Assembly (NCBI GenBank): GCA_040758475.1
Contig: JBFLVN010000199.1
Location: 1 to 7,019, forward strand
Direction of reading: 5' to 3'
DNA length: 7,019 nt
From: JBFLVN01 sp040758475
GTDB lineage: Bacteria > JAGRBM01
Below the pieces are notes generated by a model. The model was not told the origin of the DNA and did not search any database. It was given only the letters and a program-made list of their open reading frames with translations. Below are positions 1-5,296 of the stretch, in pieces (within the stretch, counting starts at the first letter, position 1; every line of letters begins with the position of its first letter). The position numbers and the translations under genes were made by a program.

Positions 1-4
1 TCTC

Positions 5-79
5 GGTCGTTCACGAGCGGTCTTTCCTCCTGATAGCCAAGTCTTGCGATTTGGGGCCTTTTGCGCCCCTTGAACGACC
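5..79. repeat. Nested inverted repeats at left edge
   Basis: GGTCGTTCA at 5-13 is the exact reverse complement of TGAACGACC at 71-79. Between them GGGGC (53-57) and GCCCC (65-69) can form a 5-bp hairpin with a 7-nt loop. This may be the folded 3' end of an upstream transcript or just chance pairing in GC-rich DNA. There is no T-tract, so a classical terminator is not supported. The structure hints that the region before the ATG at 81 is non-coding. Confidence 0.3.
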
Positions 80-80
80 C

Positions 81-869
81 ATGCCTTGCCCCCTCCACCA
101 GCACTCCCCCGCTCCCGCCCCCTCCGAGGCGGCGGTAAAGCTCGTCCGCTCAAAAGAGTTCGTTAAAAGCGTCTGCGACAAGGTGGAGAAGGGCTGCACG
201 CCCCACGTCGTAGCTTTCAGCAAGGGGCTCCCGCTCAAGGACTTCTGGATCGTCTGGGCCCTCGGCCTTTCGGCTCAGGAGAAGGAAGAAAAAGACCGGG
301 ACGAACGGGAAAAGACGTTCGCGGATTTCGTCCATCAAATACAGCTTGCCCTGGCCGAGGCGCGCATCGACGCCGAGATGCGGGTGCACAAAAAATCCCC
401 CCACGTTTATCTGGAAAGCAGCCCGGCCTGCACCGGGGGTGGAAGCTGGAAACGGAAAAGAAGCGAGCCACCTACCGATGAAGAGCGATTCGAGCGAAGC
501 CCCCTCGAATACCTCCGCTACGCCGAGTCCTGCATCGCCGGGCCCTATTCGCTGGACCCCGCGGCCCGCAAAGAGTTTGAGACGCCGTGCGTGCAGTGCC
601 AAATAAGCAAACGCGAGGAAGCGGCACGGATCGTCTCGGAAGCGTTTCAGAAGATGCGGGAAGAGAAGGCGCGGAAGGAAAGAGGAGCGGGCGAACTTGC
701 CCCTCCCCCTCTGGGAGAGGGTGCCGCGGAGCGGCGGGAGAGGGCCGATCACGCAGGCACTACCCTCTCCGATTCAGCCCTCTCCCGGCCTTCGGCCACT
801 CTCTCCCAAGGGGAGAGGGGCATCGGAGCAACGGAGCCGCCCGGAACTCGCCGCGGCCCCGGCCCCTAG
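81..869 (+). CDS. Hypothetical protein, terminase-small-subunit-like helical pattern; repeat-derived C-terminus
   Basis: I do not recognise this gene with certainty. The frame is open to the left window edge. The first ATG is at 81 and a TTG lies at 51, neither with a clear ribosome binding site, so the start may lie elsewhere or outside the window. Codon use up to about position 695 resembles the neighbouring real genes. With residues counted from the TTG at 51, 44-72 (VEKGCTPHVVAFSKGLPLK onward) is followed by a charged linker and helix 88-110 (TFADFVHQIQLALAEARID). This resembles the order 'HTH, charged stretch, F-x-x-x-V-x-x-A-x-A' in homeodomain-like small terminase proteins; that is pattern resemblance only. 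A CxxC pair sits at 180-183 (CVQC) and a basic helix at 190-212. From about residue 217 the protein is translated palindromic repeat, so the original C-terminus was probably shorter or different. It could be a decaying phage-derived gene. Confidence 0.5.
   Translation: MPCPLHQHSPAPAPSEAAVKLVRSKEFVKSVCDKVEKGCTPHVVAFSKGLPLKDFWIVWALGLSAQEKEEKDRDEREKTFADFVHQIQLALAEARIDAEMRVHKKSPHVYLESSPACTGGGSWKRKRSEPPTDEERFERSPLEYLRYAESCIAGPYSLDPAARKEFETPCVQCQISKREEAARIVSEAFQKMREEKARKERGAGELAPPPLGEGAAERRERADHAGTTLSDSALSRPSATLSQGERGIGATEPPGTRRGPGP
699..832. repeat. GC-rich palindromic repeat cluster, copy A
   Basis: A run of imperfect palindromes built on CCCTCTCC/GGAGAGGG. The first is CCCTCT (707-712) with AGAGGG (716-721). 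Next comes GCCGCGGAGCGGC (723-735), followed by GGGAGAGGG. The last part holds GGCCTTCGGCC (787-797) and CTCTCCC (801-807) with GGGAGAG (811-817). This arrangement is typical of small dispersed palindromic repeats between genes in high-GC environmental bacteria. A related copy lies at 6119-6223 in this window. The cluster overlaps the 3' end of the upstream reading frame, which suggests insertion into or next to that gene's end. Confidence 0.75.
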
Positions 870-1003
870 GTTCTTCAGTTTCCGCCACGGGGGCGCGGCG
901 GCCGGTAGAGCGGTCCCTGGCAGGGCGACCCTCTTCCAAGACTGGAGCGCGCCTCTCTCTGGCCCCGCGCCTCCGTGGTTTTTCCTTTCGCCAAGAACAC
1001 CCC

Positions 1004-1032
1004 TTGACAACTGACCATTGGTCACTTATAAA
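1004..1032 (+). promoter_or_regulatory. Sigma70-type promoter of the SDR-TetR operon
   Basis: TTGACA (1004-1009) is a perfect -35 hexamer. TATAAA (1027-1032) matches the -10 consensus at five of six positions. The spacer is exactly 17 nt, the optimum. Transcription would be expected to start near 1039, giving a leader of about 23 nt before the ATG at 1062. The leader carries the strong Shine-Dalgarno AAGGAGG at 1048-1054, 7 nt before the start. The rest of the gap (870-1003) shows no gene or strong signal. Confidence 0.75.
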
Positions 1033-1045
1033 TGACCAACAGTCA
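1012..1045. promoter_or_regulatory. Two inverted-repeat operator sites overlapping the promoter
   Basis: Site 1 is TGACCA-T-TGGTCA (1012-1024), a perfect odd palindrome inside the promoter spacer. Flanking AA (1009-1010) and TT (1026-1027) extend it with one mismatched pair. Site 2 is TGACCAACAGTCA (1033-1045), sharing the TGAC-N5-GTCA frame and lying just downstream of the -10. The centres (1018 and 1039) are 21 bp apart, about two helical turns, so two dimers could sit on the same DNA face. Palindromes of this size over promoters are typical TetR-family operators, and a TetR gene is second in the operon. Autoregulation is inferred. Confidence 0.65.
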
Positions 1046-1061
1046 GTAAGGAGGGCGGAAC

Positions 1062-1934
1062 ATGAACGGAATCAACGGAAAAACCATTTTGATTACGGGT
1101 GCCACGGCGGGGATCGGAAGGTCCACGGCCCTTTCGCTCGCGGGCCGGGGATGCCGGGTGTTCGCCACGGGGCGGAACGAAAAACAGCTCGCCGAACTCG
1201 CCAAGGAGAGCGGCGGGAAGATCGAGACCGTGCGGCTCGACGTAAACGACCTGGGCTCCATCAAAGCCGCTGCCGATCAGGTCCATACAAAGACCCAGGG
1301 CCACGGCGTCGATGTCCTCATCAACAACGCGGGCTACGGCCAGTTCGGCCCCCTGCTCGAAGTGACCGACGAGCAGCTTAGGGCCCAGTTCGAAACGAAC
1401 GTTTTCGGCCTCATGGCCGTGACGCGGGCTTTTGCGGGGAAGATGGTGGAGCGCCGCTCGGGCCGCATCGTGAACATTTCGAGCGGCGGCGGGAAGATGT
1501 CCTTCCCCTTCGCCGGGGCCTACACGGCCACCAAGTTCGCCGTCGAAGCCATGTCGGATTCCCTCCGGATGGAACTCGGGCCGCTCGGCGTCAAGGTCGT
1601 CCTGATCGAGCCCGGCCCCATCAAGACGAATTTTTCTGGAACGGCCGTGGACTCCATCGGCTCCAAGGACCGGCCGGGCTCTCCCTACGCGAAAATCTAC
1701 GCAAAGGCCGACGCCATGCAGGCCCAAAGCGATTCCATGTCTTTTTCGCCCCAGACCGTCGTGCGGGCCATCGAGAAAGCCGTCTTCAAGCCTTGCCCAG
1801 CGGCCAGGTACACGGCCCCCAGTTTCATGAAGCCCATGATGTGGATGAGCAATTTCATTCCCACGGGGATGATGGATTTCGTCATGCGCCGGGGGATCGG
1901 CCTGACCAAGGAGAACATGGGCCAAGGGAAATGA
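1062..1934 (+). CDS. Short-chain dehydrogenase/reductase (classical SDR)
   Basis: NAD(P)(H)-dependent cytosolic oxidoreductase of 290 residues. The Rossmann cofactor motif TGATAGIG is at 12-19, an Arg after beta-2 (ATGR, R38) suggests NADP preference, LDV is at 59-61 and NNAG at 88-91. The catalytic set is complete: N113, S141, Y154 and K158, with the 13-residue Ser-Tyr spacing usual for the family. EPGPIKT (183-189) follows the active site as in 17beta-hydroxysteroid/retinol-dehydrogenase-like members. The C-terminal extension after about 215 is Met-rich (residues 259-283) and may form a hydrophobic substrate lid or membrane-contacting segment. The substrate cannot be read from sequence; a hydrophobic alcohol or ketone is a guess. 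The start is fixed by AAGGAGG 7 nt upstream. It is the first gene of the operon, and its stop overlaps the next start as ATGA, which implies translational coupling. Confidence 0.9.
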   Translation: MNGINGKTILITGATAGIGRSTALSLAGRGCRVFATGRNEKQLAELAKESGGKIETVRLDVNDLGSIKAAADQVHTKTQGHGVDVLINNAGYGQFGPLLEVTDEQLRAQFETNVFGLMAVTRAFAGKMVERRSGRIVNISSGGGKMSFPFAGAYTATKFAVEAMSDSLRMELGPLGVKVVLIEPGPIKTNFSGTAVDSIGSKDRPGSPYAKIYAKADAMQAQSDSMSFSPQTVVRAIEKAVFKPCPAARYTAPSFMKPMMWMSNFIPTGMMDFVMRRGIGLTKENMGQGK

Positions 1935-2575
1935 GCGCTCTTCGCAAACGCGCCATCTACGATGAGGACAAAGAAGTCCGGCGCAAGCAGATCCTCGCCG
2001 CGGCCCGCAAGCTCTTTTGGGAGAGCGGCGGGTGCCTGGCCACCGTGACGGAAGTGGCTAGGCACGCGGGTATCGCCAAGGGGACGATTTATCTCTATTT
2101 TCAGACGAAGGAAGAACTCTACATCGCTTATTACGAAGAACTGCTCACCGAGCTTTTGCAAAACATTCAGGCCTTGTGCGGCGAAAAAAGAAAAGGCACC
2201 GGCGGGCGCATCGTGGATGCCATCTGCGATTTCTCCAAAGAGCACCCGGAATTTCTCCGGCTCGCGGGTCTGATGAACGGCGTTCTCGAACAGAACGTGA
2301 GCGAGGAATTCGTCTACGGGTACAAATCCCGCCTTGCCTCGGCCCTCCTAACGACGGCGAATCATCTCTCCGGCGCTTTTCCGGGGCTTTCTTTCGAAGA
2401 AGCGGCCCGGCTCTTTCTCCGGTCCTATGCGTTTGCCGTGGGGCTCTGGCAGCAGGCCGACCTGCCGCCGGTGGTGAAGAAATTATTCCAGAAGCGCCCC
2501 GAACTAGCCCTCTTCCAGGTGGATTTCCTGCCGGAACTCAAATCGGGGCTGATGCTGCTCTGGAAAGAGGCTTGA
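1931..2575 (+). CDS. TetR/AcrR-family transcriptional regulator
   Basis: A ligand-responsive repressor of 214 residues, normal for the family. The N-terminal DNA-binding domain is clear: helix 1 is RRKQILAAARKLFWESG (17-33), and the helix-turn-helix runs from T38 to F57, with VTEVARHAGIAKGTIYLYF (39-57) matching the family signature almost perfectly, followed by TKEELY. The rest is an all-helical ligand-binding and dimer domain that does not reveal the ligand. The start at 1931 overlaps the SDR stop (ATGA). An in-frame start further upstream would lie inside the SDR gene and add a tail unlike TetR proteins. Its likely target is the inverted-repeat pair at 1012-1045. A regulator inside its own target operon fits negative autoregulation. 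Other TetR members near acyl-CoA genes sense acyl-CoAs; whether this one does is inference. Confidence 0.92.
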   Translation: MSALRKRAIYDEDKEVRRKQILAAARKLFWESGGCLATVTEVARHAGIAKGTIYLYFQTKEELYIAYYEELLTELLQNIQALCGEKRKGTGGRIVDAICDFSKEHPEFLRLAGLMNGVLEQNVSEEFVYGYKSRLASALLTTANHLSGAFPGLSFEEAARLFLRSYAFAVGLWQQADLPPVVKKLFQKRPELALFQVDFLPELKSGLMLLWKEA

Positions 2576-2581
2576 TCTCTC

Positions 2582-3505
2582 ATGAACGCTGAAAAGACCT
2601 GGCTTGTCGTCGGCGCTGGCGCGATCGGCCAGCCCTACGGACTCGCCCTCGCCGAGGCCGGCGGCAAAGTGGCCTTCCTCGCCCGCAGGGGGGCGAGGAA
2701 ACCGGCCGCGGCGCGGTTTTTGTTGCGGGACGACCGCTCGGGCCGGGAGAAAACCCTGGAAGCCCCGTGGCTCTCCGAAATCCCTCCCGCTGAAAATCTC
2801 CGGGGCATTTTGCTTTGCACCCGCTCCGACCAGCTGGACGGGGCCCTGGAGGATTTTTCCGCCGCCATCGCCGCCCGAAAGGGCGTTCCCCTCTTTTTCT
2901 TCACGCTGGCCTTCCACGACCGGGAGAAGATCGCGGAGGCTTGCCCCGGTGTCCCGCTCGTGCTTGGGAACGCCTCGATCATTTCCCACCTGGAAGGAGA
3001 GCGCGTCCGGTACTGGCTCCCGCCCATGCCCACGTTTATCTCCCCGCTCTCGCCCGGAGCCTTGCCGGGCGCCCGCGACCTGGCACGCGCCATGAGAAAA
3101 GGCGGCGTGAGGGCGATGGTCGTGAAAAAATCACCGGCCCCCGCCTACTACGCTCTTTCGATGCCCATGCTGGCGGCGCTCCGGAAAAGCCGTCTTTCTC
3201 CCGGCGCCCGGGACCTCTATCGCCTCGCCGCTGAGGCGGGCAAAGAGGGGATCGTGATTCACCGGAGGGTTTTCCAAAGCACGCCTTTTGGGATGGGGGC
3301 CCTCCGGTTCATTCCGGCCTCCCCCGCCGCCCAGGTGGTTTCCGGGATTTTGGGGTTCATGAGTGACCCGGCAAGGGCGCGGTATTTCGCATTGGCCGAC
3401 AAGTTGGGGGAGCAGACCGTGGGAATGATCGACGAACTCATCGGTGACGGAAAGGAAGCGGGGCTGCCGACGGAAAAATTAGAAGCTATCCGAGGGATGG
3501 TGTAG
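2582..3505 (+). CDS. Ketopantoate reductase-like (ApbA/PanE family) NAD(P)-binding protein
   Basis: 307 residues, the usual family length. The N-terminal Rossmann motif GAGAIG lies at 11-16 and LARR at 33-36 follows beta-2, where PanE-type enzymes bind the NADP phosphate. The C-terminal half is helical as in the family and ends in DELIGDGKEAGLPTEKLEAI (284-303), resembling the family's terminal helices. The catalytic Lys/Asn region of true PanE (W-x-K-x-x-x-N) aligns by eye with YYALSMP (189-195), which lacks both residues, and the usual SSMLQD-type motif is not seen. A role in pantothenate synthesis is therefore doubtful; a reductase for another 2-oxo or related compound, or a non-catalytic binder, is possible. 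It starts 6 nt after the TetR stop with AAAGAGG at 2564-2570 upstream, so it is the third operon gene. Confidence 0.75.
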   Translation: MNAEKTWLVVGAGAIGQPYGLALAEAGGKVAFLARRGARKPAAARFLLRDDRSGREKTLEAPWLSEIPPAENLRGILLCTRSDQLDGALEDFSAAIAARKGVPLFFFTLAFHDREKIAEACPGVPLVLGNASIISHLEGERVRYWLPPMPTFISPLSPGALPGARDLARAMRKGGVRAMVVKKSPAPAYYALSMPMLAALRKSRLSPGARDLYRLAAEAGKEGIVIHRRVFQSTPFGMGALRFIPASPAAQVVSGILGFMSDPARARYFALADKLGEQTVGMIDELIGDGKEAGLPTEKLEAIRGMV

Positions 3506-3517
3506 GCGGCCTACACC
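3499..3517. terminator. Shared palindrome at convergent gene ends
   Basis: GGTGTAGG (3499-3506), loop CGG, then CCTACACC (3510-3517) form a perfect 8-bp stem. The stop codon of the plus-strand gene (TAG, 3503-3505) and that of the minus-strand gene (TAG on minus, 3513-3511) both lie within it. A competing stem GGCGG/CCGCC (3505-3509 with 3516-3520) is also possible. There is no T-tract on either side, so it is not a classical intrinsic terminator. A bidirectional transcript end structure is plausible. Confidence 0.4.
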
Positions 3518-3888
3518 GCCGTATCCAGGAACGTCTTGGCGTATTGGAGGAAGTCCTCGAAGCCGGTCTTCTTGTTGAAAGCGGTTACTTGGGAGAGTTG
3601 TGCGTCTTCAACGACGGACGTGCGATTGGAGAGGACGGCGAGTTTCATCAAGTCCTCTTTTTGCCGGAGGAATTTTCGGAGCGCTTCCCAGCCCTGGACG
3701 ATCTTCCCCTGGAAGAGCATGGAATCGCCGCAGACGTAGAGGTCGAATTTCTTCTGGAGGATCTTCTGGGCGAATTCCTCGATGGACTCGGCGAGGACGA
3801 CTTCGGCGCCAAGGCGCGCCTTCATGGCTTCGGCGAGTTCGCTTCGCCCTTCGAAGGTGGGATTGTCGATGTAGAGAATGGACGGCAA
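3511..3888 (-). CDS. Orphan receiver (CheY-like) domain protein
   Basis: 125 residues, the size of a single receiver domain with no output domain. ILYIDN (4-9) corresponds to beta-1 with the acidic pair reduced to D8-N9. FDLYVCGDS (48-56) corresponds to beta-3, placing D55 at the phosphoacceptor site. LAVLSNRTS (83-91) corresponds to beta-4, with S87 at the Ser/Thr switch position. AFNKKTGFEDFLQYAKTFL (103-121) matches the beta-5 Lys loop and helix 5, with K106 or K107 as the conserved Lys. A phosphorylatable or degenerate receiver is thus likely; no kinase is visible nearby. The start is TTG with no strong ribosome binding site, and there is no ATG before the upstream in-frame stop near 3955, so the start is the weakest part. 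It lies 138 nt downstream of the thioesterase gene on the same strand and may be read from that transcript or its own promoter. Confidence 0.65.
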   Translation of the reverse strand: MPSILYIDNPTFEGRSELAEAMKARLGAEVVLAESIEEFAQKILQKKFDLYVCGDSMLFQGKIVQGWEALRKFLRQKEDLMKLAVLSNRTSVVEDAQLSQVTAFNKKTGFEDFLQYAKTFLDTAV

Positions 3889-3977
3889 AGCTGGTAGCCC
3901 CCCGGCTCCCCTGCTTACCCCGCCGCTTACGAGTTTACACGGTTTTTGGACGAGTCACGCCCCGCGTTGACCCCGGA

Positions 3978-3992
3978 TTGAGCGGTGCTCAA
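3978..3992. promoter_or_regulatory. Perfect 15-nt inverted repeat between thioesterase and receiver genes
   Basis: TTGAGC-GGT-GCTCAA is a perfect palindrome with 6-bp arms, about 90 nt upstream of the receiver gene and 35 nt downstream of the thioesterase stop on the minus strand. Its size and symmetry would suit a dimeric regulator such as a TetR-type protein, or a small transcript hairpin. No T-tract follows on either strand. I cannot assign it to a regulator; it differs in sequence from the TGACCA sites at 1012-1045. Confidence 0.35.
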
Positions 3993-4021
3993 CGAGAAGG
4001 CCGGGGAGGGGCTTGGCCTAT

Positions 4022-4037
4022 TTGCCCTACTGGGCAA
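4022..4037 (-). terminator. Hairpin overlapping the thioesterase stop codon
   Basis: On the minus strand TTGCCC-AGTA-GGGCAA forms a perfect 6-bp stem with a 4-nt loop that contains part of the TAG stop at 4029-4027. No T-tract follows, so intrinsic termination is weakly supported. It could stabilise the 3' end of the coding message. Confidence 0.3.
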
Positions 4038-4440
4038 TCCGGTAGACCATGACGCCGGTGGCGATGGCTTTGCCGGTGGTCTTGGCGGAAACGTCGATGT
4101 CGCAGAAGATGAGTTCCTTGCCGCGCTTTATGGCCCGGCCCTCGGCCACCACGTCTTCGCCCTGGGCCGCCGAGAGGAATTGCACCGTGAGCGTCACGGT
4201 CGAGGCCTTCATCCCCTTGGCGGCGTCGTGGCCGCTCCAGGCGGCGAGCGCTCCGGTGAGGTCGATCAAAGAGCTGATCACGCCGCCGTGGTAGGCGTTC
4301 CCGCCGCCGGCGAGTTCGGGCCTGAAAGGAAGGAGGATTTTCGCCTTGTCCGGCGCGGTCTCTAGAATTTGAATGCCCAGCAATTTCTGGAACGGGATCG
4401 CCGGGTACATCTTCATGATCATCTCGACGGGATTGGACAT
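4027..4440 (-). CDS. PaaI-type hotdog-fold thioesterase
   Basis: 137 residues, standard length for single-hotdog PaaI/YdiI-type acyl-CoA thioesterases, which hydrolyse acyl- or aryl-CoA to free acid and CoA in the cytosol. The signature GGGNAYHGGVISSLIDLTGA lies at 45-64: N48, H51-G52-G53 and the acidic D60 on the long hotdog helix occupy the places of the family's catalytic residues. STVTLTVQFLSAAQGEDVVA (80-99) is the usual following strand pair, with VAEGRAIKRGKELIFCDIDV after it. A strong GAGGAG (4452-4447 on minus) lies 6 nt before the ATG. It is 24 nt downstream of the MaoC gene and is the last gene of that run, so it probably releases a product or recovers CoA from stalled intermediates of the same pathway. 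Acyl-chain preference cannot be read from the sequence. Confidence 0.88.
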   Translation of the reverse strand: MSNPVEMIMKMYPAIPFQKLLGIQILETAPDKAKILLPFRPELAGGGNAYHGGVISSLIDLTGALAAWSGHDAAKGMKASTVTLTVQFLSAAQGEDVVAEGRAIKRGKELIFCDIDVSAKTTGKAIATGVMVYRIAQ

Positions 4441-4464
4441 TTCTTTCTCCTCGGTGAGCGTTTC

Positions 4465-5292
4465 TTAGCTGAACTCCGCCACGCCGTTCTTGAGGACGAT
4501 TGTACCGTCCTGGATGACCGCGTCGAACCCGTATTTACCGGGGCCATCTTCCCACACCCGCGTCGTCACCGTGTCGCCCGGCCGGACGGGTTTGGAGAAC
4601 CGGACTCCGAGGCGCCTTAGCTTCGTCGTATCCCCCTTGGCGATCCCGTCCACCAGGGCTTTCGAAGCGAAAGCCAGGGTGCAAAGGCCGTGGAGGATGA
4701 TCCCGCCGAGGCCCGCCGCCTTTCCGGCCGCCTCGTTCATGTGGATGGGATTGGTATCGCCGGAAGCGTTTCCGTAGCGGATCGGCTGGTCGGGTGCCAC
4801 GGCCATCGGCGTTTGAAAGAGGTATTTGCGCGCCGGTTCTTCTTCCGTTTTCTTCCCGCCGCTTCCCTTGCCCCGGATGAAGAACAAGAAGCGCGCTTCG
4901 GTGAGGAGCTTTCCGAAAGGGTCCCGGGTTTCGCTTTCGATGGTGAACGTCTCGCCCGTGTCCTTGGCCTCGATGGCCGCGATCTTTGCTTTGGTCGAAA
5001 CGGTTTGCCCCGACCAGGCGGGGGCGTGGTATTTGAATTCCTGTTCCCCGTGGACGAGCCGCACGAAGTCGATTCCCAAATCCTTGTGGAAGAGGACTTT
5101 CGCCATGCCGGGGCTCGAATAGGTGAAGGCAAAACAAGGAGGGGCGAGGGCTTTGCCGCCGTTCTTGGCAGGTTCGAGGAAGAGGGGATTTGTTTCGTTC
5201 GTGGCGAGGGCGTATTTCAGGATTTTCTCTTGAGTGATTTCGAACGATCCCGGTTCGCCTTCCCGCCCGACGGCGGCTTTGTTCAGGGGCAT
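4465..5292 (-). CDS. MaoC-type double-hotdog (R)-specific enoyl-CoA hydratase
   Basis: 275 residues, matching two-hotdog hydratase 2 proteins, in which the N-terminal half shapes the acyl pocket and the C-terminal half carries the active site. The hydratase 2 motif is intact: YGNASGDTNPIHMNEAA (173-189) contains D179 and H184, with the five-residue spacing of the catalytic Asp/His pair known in this family, followed by GLGGIILHGLCTLAFASKAL (194-213). The N-terminal half keeps a degenerate echo, YALATNETNPLFLE (27-40), without the His. GK-rich residues 141-155 look like the inter-domain linker. The expected reaction is reversible hydration of trans-2-enoyl-CoA to (R)-3-hydroxyacyl-CoA. The ATG starts 4 nt after the upstream SDR stop; AGGAG (5304-5300) lies within the end of that gene, so translation is coupled. 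Confidence 0.9.
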   Translation of the reverse strand: MPLNKAAVGREGEPGSFEITQEKILKYALATNETNPLFLEPAKNGGKALAPPCFAFTYSSPGMAKVLFHKDLGIDFVRLVHGEQEFKYHAPAWSGQTVSTKAKIAAIEAKDTGETFTIESETRDPFGKLLTEARFLFFIRGKGSGGKKTEEEPARKYLFQTPMAVAPDQPIRYGNASGDTNPIHMNEAAGKAAGLGGIILHGLCTLAFASKALVDGIAKGDTTKLRRLGVRFSKPVRPGDTVTTRVWEDGPGKYGFDAVIQDGTIVLKNGVAEFS

Positions 5293-5296
5293 GTTC

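Noticed and set aside
150..752. 200-codon open frame on the minus strand opposite the first gene
   Set aside because: Its start lies in the palindromic repeat, there is no ribosome binding site, and codon use favours the plus strand.
699..832. CRISPR-like repetition
   Set aside because: The units are adjacent imperfect palindromes of different length without regularly spaced unique spacers.
1004..1045. Idea that the TGACCA palindromes are only a decayed short tandem repeat
   Set aside because: Short TGACCA-type repeats do occur between genes, but here the two units are symmetric, phased by 21 bp and positioned on an optimal promoter beside a TetR gene. The alternative is kept open at low weight.
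1026..1925. 299-codon open frame on the minus strand opposite the SDR gene
   Set aside because: It mirrors the SDR gene, which has complete family motifs and a strong ribosome binding site. The minus translation is rich in His, Arg and Gly with no family signature.
3889..3977. Possible minus-strand promoter for the receiver gene (GTGACT with TAAACT)
   Set aside because: Only about four of six matches in each box and a 15-nt spacer; too weak to call.
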